Shown piece by piece: positions 12,868 to 18,745 of a stretch of 18,745 nucleotides of DNA (its first letter is position 1; each line of letters opens with the position of its first letter). The notes under the pieces are model-generated. The model ran no database searches and was not told the DNA's origin. It was given only the letters and a program-made list of their open reading frames with translations. The DNA is from Actinomadura graeca. Lineage in GTDB: Bacteria; Actinomycetota; Actinomycetes; Streptosporangiales; Streptosporangiaceae. The translations under genes and the position numbers were made by a program. The stretch spans positions 1-18,745 of the forward strand of contig NZ_CP059573.1 of the NCBI RefSeq assembly GCF_019175365.1. The letters run 5' to 3'.

Positions 12868-13313
12868 CCGCGATGGGGTGCCCCGAGGCCGCCGGGTGGC
12901 GTGCCGGATGGCGGATGCCCGGCACGGCCGGGACGGTGGGCCGCGCCCGCCACAACGTGTCGGCCGAGCTGGAGTTGTGGGCGCTGCCCGCCGAGCTGGT
13001 GGACGACGTGGTCCTGACGGTGTCGGAGCTGGTGACCAACGCGGTCCGGCACACCCACTCGGGGCGGCCGGGTGGCGCGTACGCGCTGGTGGTGACCGCC
13101 GAGGCCGACGGTGTGCGGGTTGCGGTGGCCGATCAGGGCGCGGTCACCGAGCCGCGGGTGCCGGTGCCGGCCTGCGACAGCGCCACCGGCGGGCGCGGGT
13201 TGTGCACGGTCGCGCGGCTGGGGTCGCTGGGGTGGGAGGGCGGCCCGGCCGGTCGCCGCGTGTGGGCGCTGCTGCCCTACCCGCCTCGTGACCTGGACGG
13301 ACTCCCGCGATGA
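12864..13313 (+). CDS. RsbW-like HATPase (anti-sigma-type kinase fold)
   Basis: 149 residues from GTG 12864 (ATG 12873 is an alternative). A GHKL ATP-binding fold is evident: N box SELVTNAVRHTH (E55, N59), G1-like VRVAVADQGA, and G2 GGRGLCTVARL (residues 109-119), ending in RRVWALLPYP. Proteins of this HATPase_c_2 type in actinomycetes bind sigma factors or phosphorylate STAS anti-anti-sigma partners. It lies inside the transfer operon, overlapping both neighbours by 4 bases. No sigma factor is encoded in the window; the only STAS hint is the short fragment at 4494. It could interfere with host sigma signalling on plasmid entry, or use ATP in transfer regulation; both are inference. Confidence 0.85.
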   Translation: MTAMGCPEAAGWRAGWRMPGTAGTVGRARHNVSAELELWALPAELVDDVVLTVSELVTNAVRHTHSGRPGGAYALVVTAEADGVRVAVADQGAVTEPRVPVPACDSATGGRGLCTVARLGSLGWEGGPAGRRVWALLPYPPRDLDGLPR

Positions 13314-13966
13314 CCGGGCACGTCGCGCTGTACCGCGACCTGAACGCGGCCTTGGAGGGGCTGGCCGTGGCCGGGGCCGCCGCCGACCGCGCCGAGTTGC
13401 TGGACACCGCCGGTGACCTGTACGCGCGGTTGGGCGCGGGAGGCGGCCGGGCCGCCGGGCCGCGTGCGGCGGCGGCGTCGCTGGCGTGGTCGCTGGCGGC
13501 GGCCGAGCGCGGCATGTCGCCCGGCCAGGTCCTCGGCCTGGACGACGCCGACGACCTCAGCGCCCGTGTCCCGGTGATGGTCGCCTCCGTCGCCGAGGCG
13601 GTGGTGTGGGAGCGGCTGGCCGGGCGGGGCCTGGCCGGTGACGACGACGTCGACCGGGCTGAGGCGCTGTCGGACCTGGCCGGGCTGGCCGCCGACCGGT
13701 GGGGGCCGGTCGCCGCGCGGCTGCTGGCGGTGGCGGCCGAGGCCGCCATGCACCGGGCGTGCTGGCTCGTCACCGCCCCTACCACCGGGCCCGCCCCCGC
13801 CGCCGACCTGGCCGCAGGGCCCGCCGGTGGGGTCTGCCGCCCGCGGTCCCTGTGGGTGGTGCTGGCCGTGACCGGCGCCGCCGCCGTGGCCGGCGCCATG
13901 GCCGTGGCGCTCGCGCAGGTCAGCCGGTCCTCGCATCTCCTGATCGGCGGCGTCACGCCGTCCTGA
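13310..13966 (+). CDS. Tail-anchored helical membrane protein, unknown function
   Basis: 218 residues from ATG 13310, overlapping the previous stop (ATGA). Residues 1-160 are predicted soluble and largely alpha-helical, alanine-rich. After a proline/glycine linker (155-178) there is one membrane span at about 181-203 (LWVVLAVTGAAAVAGAMAVA) and a short tail. This is a C-terminally anchored protein with its bulk probably in the cytoplasm. It is the last gene of the operon starting at 11174, since a strong hairpin follows. No family recognised; a transfer accessory role is suggested only by context. Confidence 0.7.
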   Translation: MTGHVALYRDLNAALEGLAVAGAAADRAELLDTAGDLYARLGAGGGRAAGPRAAAASLAWSLAAAERGMSPGQVLGLDDADDLSARVPVMVASVAEAVVWERLAGRGLAGDDDVDRAEALSDLAGLAADRWGPVAARLLAVAAEAAMHRACWLVTAPTTGPAPAADLAAGPAGGVCRPRSLWVVLAVTGAAAVAGAMAVALAQVSRSSHLLIGGVTPS

Positions 13967-13972
13967 TCAGGC

Positions 13973-14003
13973 GGGCCCGGCGCCACAGCACGGCGCCGGG
14001 CCC
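13973..14003 (+). terminator. 12-bp perfect stem terminator
   Basis: GGGCCCGGCGCC (13973-13984) pairs with GGCGCCGGGCCC (13992-14003) around acagcac. It starts 6 bases after the preceding stop and closes the regulatory/membrane operon. Confidence 0.8.
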
Positions 14004-14038
14004 CGATCTCCCACACCGAAACGAAGGAGAGAACCACC

Positions 14039-14392
14039 ATGATGTCCCAACTCACCGCCATCGTCGCCGACGCGCCGAGCCAGGTCCCGACGGCACCGGC
14101 GGCCGCGCCGAACCCGGCCCTGGTGGGCGGCGGCGGCGCCGTCCTGGTCGTGCTGCTGCTGGGCTTCTACCTGCACATGCAGCTCAAGGCCAAGAAGGCC
14201 AGGGTGCCGCACGTCCTGGCGGCGTTCGTCGCCGGTGTGCTGCTGGCTGGGTCGGTGCTCGGCGCGGTCGCGCTCCAGGCGTCCACCACCGCCGGGTCGT
14301 CGCTGACCCAGTTGCTGACCACCGTGACCGGCACGCCCGGCGGCACCGGGACCGGGACCGGGACGGGCACCGGGACTGGCACGGGCCGCTGA
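14039..14392 (+). CDS. Small two-span membrane protein
   Basis: 117 residues from ATG 14039, with a strong AAGGAGA box; ATG 14042 is also possible. A short proline/alanine-rich N-terminus precedes two membrane segments, about 27-48 (ALVGGGGAVLVVLLLGFYLH) and 58-80 (HVLAAFVAGVLLAGSVLGAV), joined by a basic loop (KAKKARVPH). The C-terminus is threonine-rich and ends in a perfect glycine-threonine dipeptide repeat. The size and two spans recall VirB2/TrbC pilin-like proteins and small Spd proteins of actinomycete plasmids, but no specific motif confirms either. It lies between the membrane operon and the FtsK-type pump gene and probably takes part in the transfer apparatus. Confidence 0.7.
   Translation: MMSQLTAIVADAPSQVPTAPAAAPNPALVGGGGAVLVVLLLGFYLHMQLKAKKARVPHVLAAFVAGVLLAGSVLGAVALQASTTAGSSLTQLLTTVTGTPGGTGTGTGTGTGTGTGR
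14342..14386 (+). repeat. Tandem hexanucleotide repeat coding for Gly-Thr
   Basis: About 7.5 tandem copies of GGNACN encode the dipeptide Gly-Thr at the C-terminus of the small membrane protein. Slippage in this array would change the tail length by two residues per unit without a frameshift. Confidence 0.8.
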
Positions 14393-14401
14393 GGGCCTCC
14401 G

Positions 14402-14422
14402 CCGGTGACCGGTGACCGGTCT
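14402..14422. repeat. Tandem CCGGTGA heptamers
   Basis: CCGGTGA occurs at 14402-14408 and 14409-14415, followed by the partial unit CCGGTCT at 14416. It lies 10 bases after the stop of the small membrane protein, in the 233-bp gene-free spacer before the pump operon. Confidence 0.5.
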
Positions 14423-14528
14423 GTGGGCCGGTCCCGCAGACGCCCCGGGCGGGCCGCCGACCGCGCCCGTCCGGGGCCCGTCTCAGGGCCCGTCTCACCG
14501 TCTCGTCTCACCGTCTCATCTCACCCGT

Positions 14529-14558
14529 TTGACAGGCCCCAAGGCGCGCGCGTATGCG
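14529..14558 (+). promoter_or_regulatory. Candidate promoter of the pump operon
   Basis: A consensus -35 TTGACA (14529-14534) is followed after 18 bp by TATGCG (14553-14558). It lies between the two arms of the CGTCTCA repeats, so a protein bound there could also control transcription. The -10 falls inside an alternating purine-pyrimidine tract. Confidence 0.45.
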
Positions 14559-14566
14559 CGCGCGCG
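14544..14566. other. Alternating purine-pyrimidine tract, Z-DNA prone
   Basis: Twenty-three bases alternate strictly, (GC)n-GTAT-(GC)n, and are nearly palindromic around GTAT. Such tracts adopt left-handed DNA easily under negative supercoiling. Confidence 0.6.
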
Positions 14567-14625
14567 ACCGCCCCTGAGACGCCCCCTTGAGACAACCCCT
14601 TTTCGATCTTGGAAGGAGAGATCCC

Positions 14626-14868
14626 GTGTCGAGCCCCGAACGGTCGCCGCGTGAGCTGGCGGACGCGCTGCGCCGCATCGACAACCGGCTCCAGTTCTTC
14701 CGCGCCCGCCAGGCGGCCGCCGCCGGTCCGGTGGAGCGCGCGGCGGTGACGTGGGACCAGTGGCGCGCCCTGACCCGGGACGTGCCCGCCGAGCTGGCCG
14801 CCCGCCTGGCCGACGACCTCACCGACGTGATGAACGCCCATATCCGCCAGATGGCCCGAGAGGACTGA
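14626..14868 (+). CDS. Small helical protein preceding the pump gene
   Basis: 80 residues from GTG 14626, behind a strong GGAAGGAGA box. Two helical stretches are visible, PRELADALRRIDNRLQFFRA and PAELAARLADDLTDVMNAHI, with WDQWRALTRD between them; it is highly charged and has no membrane segment. The stop is only 2 bases before the FtsK-like start, so the two are surely co-expressed and may interact. No family is recognised. A role as pump accessory or DNA-binding adaptor is inference. Confidence 0.7.
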   Translation: MSSPERSPRELADALRRIDNRLQFFRARQAAAAGPVERAAVTWDQWRALTRDVPAELAARLADDLTDVMNAHIRQMARED

Positions 14869-14870
14869 CC

Positions 14871-17594
14871 ATGGCCACCCGCAACCCGCCGCCCGAACGG
14901 CCCCCCGGCGGGGCCGCCGATCCCTACCGGCTGACCTGGCGCGACCGGGTCGGCCAGGCGTGGGAGAGCCTGCGCGGCCACCGCGAGGAACTGACCGCCG
15001 AGCAACTGCATGCCGCCGCCTACGGCACCGACCCGGCCGCCGAGGGCCCGCAGGACGGCGCCGGACCGGGCGCGGGACCCGGCGACTCCGCCGAGGACGC
15101 CGAGGCCGCTGATGGGGCCGTGGGGGCCGTCCGGCGCCACTGGGAACGGGTGGGGGTGGGTGGCCGGGTCACCTGGTCGCGGCTGCGCGGGTGGGTGACC
15201 ACCGAGGCGATGGCCGCCGAGGCACTGGCCGAGAAGGTGGCGGCCGACCTGGCCGCCGAGGCCGCCGCGCAGCGTGAGGTGGTGGAGGCCGAGCGCGCCG
15301 GGCACGCCGCGCGCCAGGGCCGCGCCTACGCGCCCCGCCGCCGGGCCGCCGCCGAGCCGGAGATCGTCCCCACTGCTGAGGAACTGGAGAAGGCCCGCAC
15401 CCGGATGCGGTGGGCGCGTGGCGGCGGCCTGGCCGCCGCCGTGCTGGTGGCGGTCCAAACGATCACCAGCAACCTGCGGACCGGGAACTTCTGGTTCGTG
15501 CTGGTGGTGGTGGTGGGCACCGTCGCCTATTTCTGGCACGCCGGGGGCCGGGCGCTGCGGGACCAGGAGGAGAGCCAGGACCAGGCGGCCGAGGACGAGG
15601 GCCCCGACATCACCGCCGTCCCGGCCGACGCCACCACCGCCACCTCGGCCACCGCCCCGGCGGCCCCGGCCACCGGCCCCGAGGGCGGGGCGCGTGCCGA
15701 GCTGGCGGTGGTGGCGGTCAACGGCGCGCCGGTCGTGGTCGACCCGTGCGCGGACTACGAGCTGCCCGACGCCGCCGAGCTGCTGCGCGCCGAGCCCCCG
15801 CGGACCGGCGGTGAGCGGGAGGCCGAGCGCATCCGCGACCGCATCGCCGCCGTGCTGGCCGACTTCAAGGTCGACGCCTCAGTGGTGGGGATCACGCGCG
15901 GCCCGACCGTGACGCTGTTTGAGATCCGGCCCGGCAAGGGCGTGAAGGTCACCAAGATCACCGGGCTTGCGGAGAACATCACGCTGGCGGTCAAGTCGCC
16001 GGTCCCGGCGCGGATGCTGCCCGCGGTGCCCGGCCGCGACACCGTGGGGGTGGAGGTGCCCAACCCCACCAAGGATCTGGTCCGGCTCGGTGACGTGCTG
16101 CGGTCGGAGGCGGCGACCGCCGAGCCTCACCCGATGGTCGTCGGGCTCGGCAAGGACGTCGAGGGACGCACGGTGGTGGCCAACCTGGCCAAGATGCCGC
16201 ACATCCTGATCGCCGGTGCGACCGGCGCGGGCAAGTCGTCGTGCATCAATGGGCTGATCTGCTCGGTGCTGATCCGCGCGAACCCGTGCGAGGTGCGGCT
16301 GATCCTGATCGACCCCAAGCGCGTCGAGCTGAGGCCCTACCAGGGGGTCCCGCACCTGCTCATGCCGATCATCACCAACGCCCGCAAGGCCGCCGAGGCG
16401 CTGGCGTGGCTGTGCGGGGAGATGGACCGCCGGTACGGCCTGATGGAGCGGCACGGGGTCCGGCATGTGCTCGATCTGAACGCCAAGATCGCGGCGGCGG
16501 CGGGGCGCGGGCGGCCGCTGCGTGACGCCGAGGGCCAGGACCTCACCCAGCCGGTCCCCTACCTGCTGACCATCGTGGACGAGCTGGCCGACCTGATGAT
16601 GGTCGCCCCCAAGGACGTCGAGGACTCGGTGGTGCGCATCACCCAGCTCGCCCGCGCCGCCGGTATCCACCTGGTCCTGGCCACGCAGCGCCCGTCGGTG
16701 GACGTGGTGACCGGCCTGATCAAGGCCAACGTCCCGTCGCGGCTGGCGTTCGCCACGTCCTCACTGGCCGATAGCCGCGTCGTCCTGGACGCCCCCGGCG
16801 CCGAGAAGCTGCTGGGCAACGGCGACGCGCTGTACCTGCCGATGGGCGCCAGCCAGCCCATGCGCCTCCAGAACTCCTACGTCTCCGACCCGGAGATCGA
16901 CGCCGTGGTCCGGCACTGCAAGGGCCAGGCGGCCAACATCCGCGCCCTGGCCGGCCCGGACACCGGCCCCGACGCTGGCGCGGCCGCCAACTCGACCACG
17001 CCCCCTGCCCCGGACGCCGCCCCGATCGGCGGCCCGGACGGCGAGGGCCAGGACGCCCTCGGCGGCGGCCGGGGCCACGGCCCCGACGGCGGCCAGGCCG
17101 AGGCAGGCGCGGCCGCGCTGGCGGGCGCCGAGGCGCTGCTGGCCGTCCTGACGGCCGACGGCGGCCCGCTGGAGTGGGAGGCCCTGGCCGAGCGCACCGG
17201 CCAGGCCCGCGCGACGATCTACCGCCACGCCCGCCGCCTGGTGGCCGACGGCCGCATCCGCGTGGTGCCCGCCGGTGGATGGCAGATCGTCCCCGCCGAC
17301 GGCCCGGACACCAGCGCCGATGGCACCGCCCCGGCGGTCGCGGCCGCCACCCCGGACGGCGAGGAAGCCGAGTTGCTGGCGTGCGCCGTCGAGCTGGTGG
17401 TGTCCACGCAGTTCGGATCGACGTCGATGCTGCAACGCAAGTTGCGGGTCGGCTACCGCCAAGCGTCCGCGCTCATGGACGCCATGTTCGTCCGCGGCCT
17501 GGTCGGCCCCTCCCACGGCTCGGCCCCCTGCGAGGTCCTGGTGACCCCGGACGAGCTGCCCGCCGTCCTGGCCGGGCTGCGCGCCGGGCGCTGA
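14871..17594 (+). CDS. FtsK/SpoIIIE-type DNA translocase with gamma domain
   Basis: 907 residues from ATG 14871, with GAGAGGA upstream. Residues about 184-200 and 207-225 are two membrane spans, fewer than the four usual in chromosomal FtsK. The alpha domain (about 296-430) and RecA-like motor follow: Walker A GATGAGKS (449-456), LILIDPKRVELRPYQGVPHL, Walker B VDELADLM (D570, E571), and ATQRPSVDVVTGLIKANVPS. After an alanine/glycine-rich linker there is an extra winged helix (about 767-807, LEWEALAERTGQARATIYRH), then a true FtsK gamma domain (831-905). Its recognition helix reads GYRQAS (861-866) where FtsK has GYNRAA. Actinomycete conjugation needs a single FtsK-like pump (TraB) moving double-stranded DNA, and this is its likely equivalent. 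A segregation role is the alternative. Confidence 0.92.
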   Translation: MATRNPPPERPPGGAADPYRLTWRDRVGQAWESLRGHREELTAEQLHAAAYGTDPAAEGPQDGAGPGAGPGDSAEDAEAADGAVGAVRRHWERVGVGGRVTWSRLRGWVTTEAMAAEALAEKVAADLAAEAAAQREVVEAERAGHAARQGRAYAPRRRAAAEPEIVPTAEELEKARTRMRWARGGGLAAAVLVAVQTITSNLRTGNFWFVLVVVVGTVAYFWHAGGRALRDQEESQDQAAEDEGPDITAVPADATTATSATAPAAPATGPEGGARAELAVVAVNGAPVVVDPCADYELPDAAELLRAEPPRTGGEREAERIRDRIAAVLADFKVDASVVGITRGPTVTLFEIRPGKGVKVTKITGLAENITLAVKSPVPARMLPAVPGRDTVGVEVPNPTKDLVRLGDVLRSEAATAEPHPMVVGLGKDVEGRTVVANLAKMPHILIAGATGAGKSSCINGLICSVLIRANPCEVRLILIDPKRVELRPYQGVPHLLMPIITNARKAAEALAWLCGEMDRRYGLMERHGVRHVLDLNAKIAAAAGRGRPLRDAEGQDLTQPVPYLLTIVDELADLMMVAPKDVEDSVVRITQLARAAGIHLVLATQRPSVDVVTGLIKANVPSRLAFATSSLADSRVVLDAPGAEKLLGNGDALYLPMGASQPMRLQNSYVSDPEIDAVVRHCKGQAANIRALAGPDTGPDAGAAANSTTPPAPDAAPIGGPDGEGQDALGGGRGHGPDGGQAEAGAAALAGAEALLAVLTADGGPLEWEALAERTGQARATIYRHARRLVADGRIRVVPAGGWQIVPADGPDTSADGTAPAVAAATPDGEEAELLACAVELVVSTQFGSTSMLQRKLRVGYRQASALMDAMFVRGLVGPSHGSAPCEVLVTPDELPAVLAGLRAGR

Positions 17595-17660
17595 CCCGGC
17601 ACCCGCCCCCTGTTCCGGCCGGTGCCACGGCGGCCCGGCCCCACCGAGAGGAGAACCCGC

Positions 17661-18053
17661 ATGTCCGTCCTGGAAGACCTGGAGATGTCACCCGACGACA
17701 CCCGCGAGCTGATCGGCAGCCTCGAAGGCGAGGCACCGGCGGTGGCCCACCTCATGACCGCGCTGGCCGACCTGGCCGAGGCGCTGGAGAACGAGGAACT
17801 GCTGGACGCGGTGTACGAGCAGTCCACCGAGATGCGCCGCCCGCACGTGCGCGTCCTGGTGGGCGTGCTCGGTCACGCCCTGGACCGCCTCTGCGACGGG
17901 TTCGGCGCCGTCGAGCTGGAGTCGCGCCTGGCCGAGGCGCCCGAGGCGCTCGACTCCTGGGAGAGCGCCATGGAGTCCGCCCGCGAGGCCCTGACGGCCC
18001 TGGCCGAGGACCTGGCCCGGCCCCGCGGCGAGCGGGGCGACCGCGACCGCTGA
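17661..18053 (+). CDS. Acidic helical protein, unknown function
   Basis: 130 residues from ATG 17661 with GAGAGGAGA upstream. It is almost entirely alpha-helical and acidic: VLEDLEMSPDDTRELIGSLE, LADLAEALENEELLDAVYEQ, and LDSWESAMESAREALTALAE. One central segment is more hydrophobic (VRVLVGVLGHALDRL). No membrane span, catalytic motif or recognised family. It lies downstream of the pump gene after a 66-base gap and ends at a double hairpin, so it is probably a transfer or maintenance accessory. Confidence 0.7.
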   Translation: MSVLEDLEMSPDDTRELIGSLEGEAPAVAHLMTALADLAEALENEELLDAVYEQSTEMRRPHVRVLVGVLGHALDRLCDGFGAVELESRLAEAPEALDSWESAMESAREALTALAEDLARPRGERGDRDR

Positions 18054-18108
18054 CCGCCCGGCCTGCGCCGGGCGGGCCCGGACCGCTGCCCCGTGGCGGT
18101 CCGGGCCC
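18054..18108 (+). terminator. Double hairpin terminator
   Basis: CCGCCCGGC-ctgc-GCCGGGCGG (18054-18075) overlaps by two bases a second perfect 13-bp stem, GGGCCCGGACCGC (18074-18086) with GCGGTCCGGGCCC (18096-18108). They begin immediately after the stop codon. Confidence 0.8.
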
Positions 18109-18150
18109 CCGGCCCCGGCACCTGAACCCACCGACCCAAGCGAGGACCGC

Positions 18151-18600
18151 ATGACCGCCGCCACCGACCGCGCCGCCCGCGCGGGCCTGGTCTTCCTGGC
18201 CTGGCACGCCGCGCACGGCTACGCCGACCACATCGGCCAGCGCCCCCACGACGCCGAGCACAAGGGCGACCCCGGATGGCCCGGCCGCATCGCGTGCGCA
18301 CGGCACGTCGCCGGCCTCACCGCTACCAAGGCCGTCGCGCTCGGCCTGGCCCTGGCCGCCACCGGCGTCCGGCTCAACCCGCGCTCCGTCGCGGCCGCCA
18401 TGGCCGCCGACGCCATCACGCACTACGTGATCGACCGGCGCGCGCCGCTCGCACGGTTCGCCGAGGCGATCGGCAAGGGCGGCTTCTACCGCCTCGGCGA
18501 CCCCAAGGCCGCCCCGGTCGGCACCGGCGCCTACGCGATGGACCAGGCCGCACACGACGTCCCCCTGGCCGCCGCCTCCGTTCTGGCCGCGCTCGGCTGA
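18151..18600 (+). CDS. DUF3307-like small membrane-associated protein
   Basis: 149 residues from ATG 18151 with CGAGGA upstream. The N-terminal segment GLVFLAWHAAHGYADHIGQR and the later DAITHYVIDRR carry conserved-looking His/Asp residues (H19, H22, D26, Q30, H91, D95). Their spacing resembles DUF3307 membrane proteins (HxxxDxxxQ ... HxxxD). Hydrophobic helices at about 55-72 (TATKAVALGLALAA) and the C-terminus (LAAASVLAALG) could contact the membrane. I recall similar proteins in actinomycete mobile elements, without known activity. It is flanked by strong terminators on both sides, so it may have its own promoter in the short gap at 18109-18150. Confidence 0.65.
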   Translation: MTAATDRAARAGLVFLAWHAAHGYADHIGQRPHDAEHKGDPGWPGRIACARHVAGLTATKAVALGLALAATGVRLNPRSVAAAMAADAITHYVIDRRAPLARFAEAIGKGGFYRLGDPKAAPVGTGAYAMDQAAHDVPLAAASVLAALG

Positions 18601-18607
18601 CCCATCC

Positions 18608-18641
18608 GAGAGCCCGGACCGGGTGACCGGTCCGGGCTCTC
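18608..18641 (+). terminator. 15-bp perfect stem terminator
   Basis: GAGAGCCCGGACCGG (18608-18622) pairs with CCGGTCCGGGCTCTC (18627-18641) around gtga, 8 bases after the stop, followed by TTC. Confidence 0.85.
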
Positions 18642-18697
18642 TTCGGCCCGCCGAGTCACACCAGGCCCACCGGCCGCACCACACCATCGAGGACGCC

Positions 18698-18745
18698 ATG
18701 ACCACCACCGCCCCCGCCGACCGGCCCGCCCCCGGAAGTAAAAGA
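18698..18745 (+). CDS. Start of a further gene, cut by the window end
   Basis: ATG 18698 has GAGGA about 7 bases upstream and opens a frame, MTTTAPADRPAPGSKR, running off the window. Spacing and ribosome site match the preceding genes. Too little is present to identify a product. Confidence 0.5.
   Translation, partial: MTTTAPADRPAPGSKR

Larger units (their letters stand above)
14478..14593. repeat. CGTCTCA repeat cluster, candidate transfer locus
   Basis: CCGTCTCA is found at 14478, 14490 and 14511, CCGTCTCG at 14498 and TCGTCTCA at 14503. The reverse complement TGAGACG appears at 14575, with a TGAGACA variant at 14587. CGTCTCAGGG (14479-14488) and CCCTGAGACG (14572-14581) form an exact 10-bp inverted repeat. 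Such clusters of 8-bp repeats beside the pump gene are how Streptomyces plasmid clt loci recognised by TraB look. The function is inferred from position. Confidence 0.6.

Noticed and set aside
17174..18154. Long plus-strand frame overlapping the pump gene end and the following gene
   Set aside because: Arginine/proline/glycine-rich shadow frame overlapping two better-supported genes.

Overview
The window is very GC-rich, with strong G/C preference at third codon positions, many GTG (and one TTG) starts, AGGAGA-type ribosome sites and overlapping ATGA/GTGA/TGATG gene junctions. This is typical of a mycelial actinomycete. The gene set (Rep-like protein, ParA/ParB-like pair, tyrosine recombinase, GntR-type repressor, BldC-like regulator, membrane spread-type protein, FtsK-type DNA pump) fits a conjugative plasmid or plasmid-like integrative element. 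I cannot name the species, and I see no tRNA, rRNA, CRISPR array or transposase.

Layout. 1-2460: a small ribbon-helix-helix-like gene, a candidate replication initiator with a wHTH and a CxxxxC/CxxC zinc site, and a convergent zinc-finger gene. 2460-3290: an operator-rich gap, then a small secreted protein with its own AT-rich palindrome and terminator. 3290-4640: about 1.35 kb with almost no credible coding, dense in direct repeats and perfect palindromes. It looks like an origin/centromere region and holds one copy of a parS-like palindrome. 4649-6606 (minus strand): a complete XerC/D-type tyrosine recombinase and a pentapeptide-repeat protein, separated by a dif-like AT-rich dyad. 6795-8033: a promoter, three tightly coupled small genes of unknown function and a 19-bp-stem terminator. 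8165-10125: a second parS-like palindrome followed by parA and an overlapping ParB-like gene.

10188-18745 is the transfer region. A divergent GntR/UTRA repressor faces two TGCTCTGT/ACAGAGCA inverted repeats. These precede an operon of a BldC-like protein, a multi-span membrane protein with a C-terminal HTH, an RsbW-like ATPase and a tail-anchored protein. Next come a two-span small membrane protein, a repeat-rich spacer (CCGTCTCA family), a small helical protein and a 907-residue FtsK-like translocase with alpha, motor and gamma domains plus an extra wHTH. Small accessory genes follow, each ending in a strong hairpin. The last gene is cut by the window edge.

Working model (inference): Rep and the 3.3-4.2 kb repeats replicate the element; ParA and the ParB-like protein act on the two GTTTGA-N4-TCAAAC sites; the recombinase resolves or integrates at the dif-like dyad; the GntR protein represses the transfer operon; and the FtsK-type pump moves double-stranded DNA, possibly reading the CCGTCTCA repeats just upstream of its gene. 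The most notable items are the paired parS-like sites, the dif-like dyad beside the recombinase gene, the repeat cluster at the pump gene, and the altered recognition helix in the pump's gamma domain.
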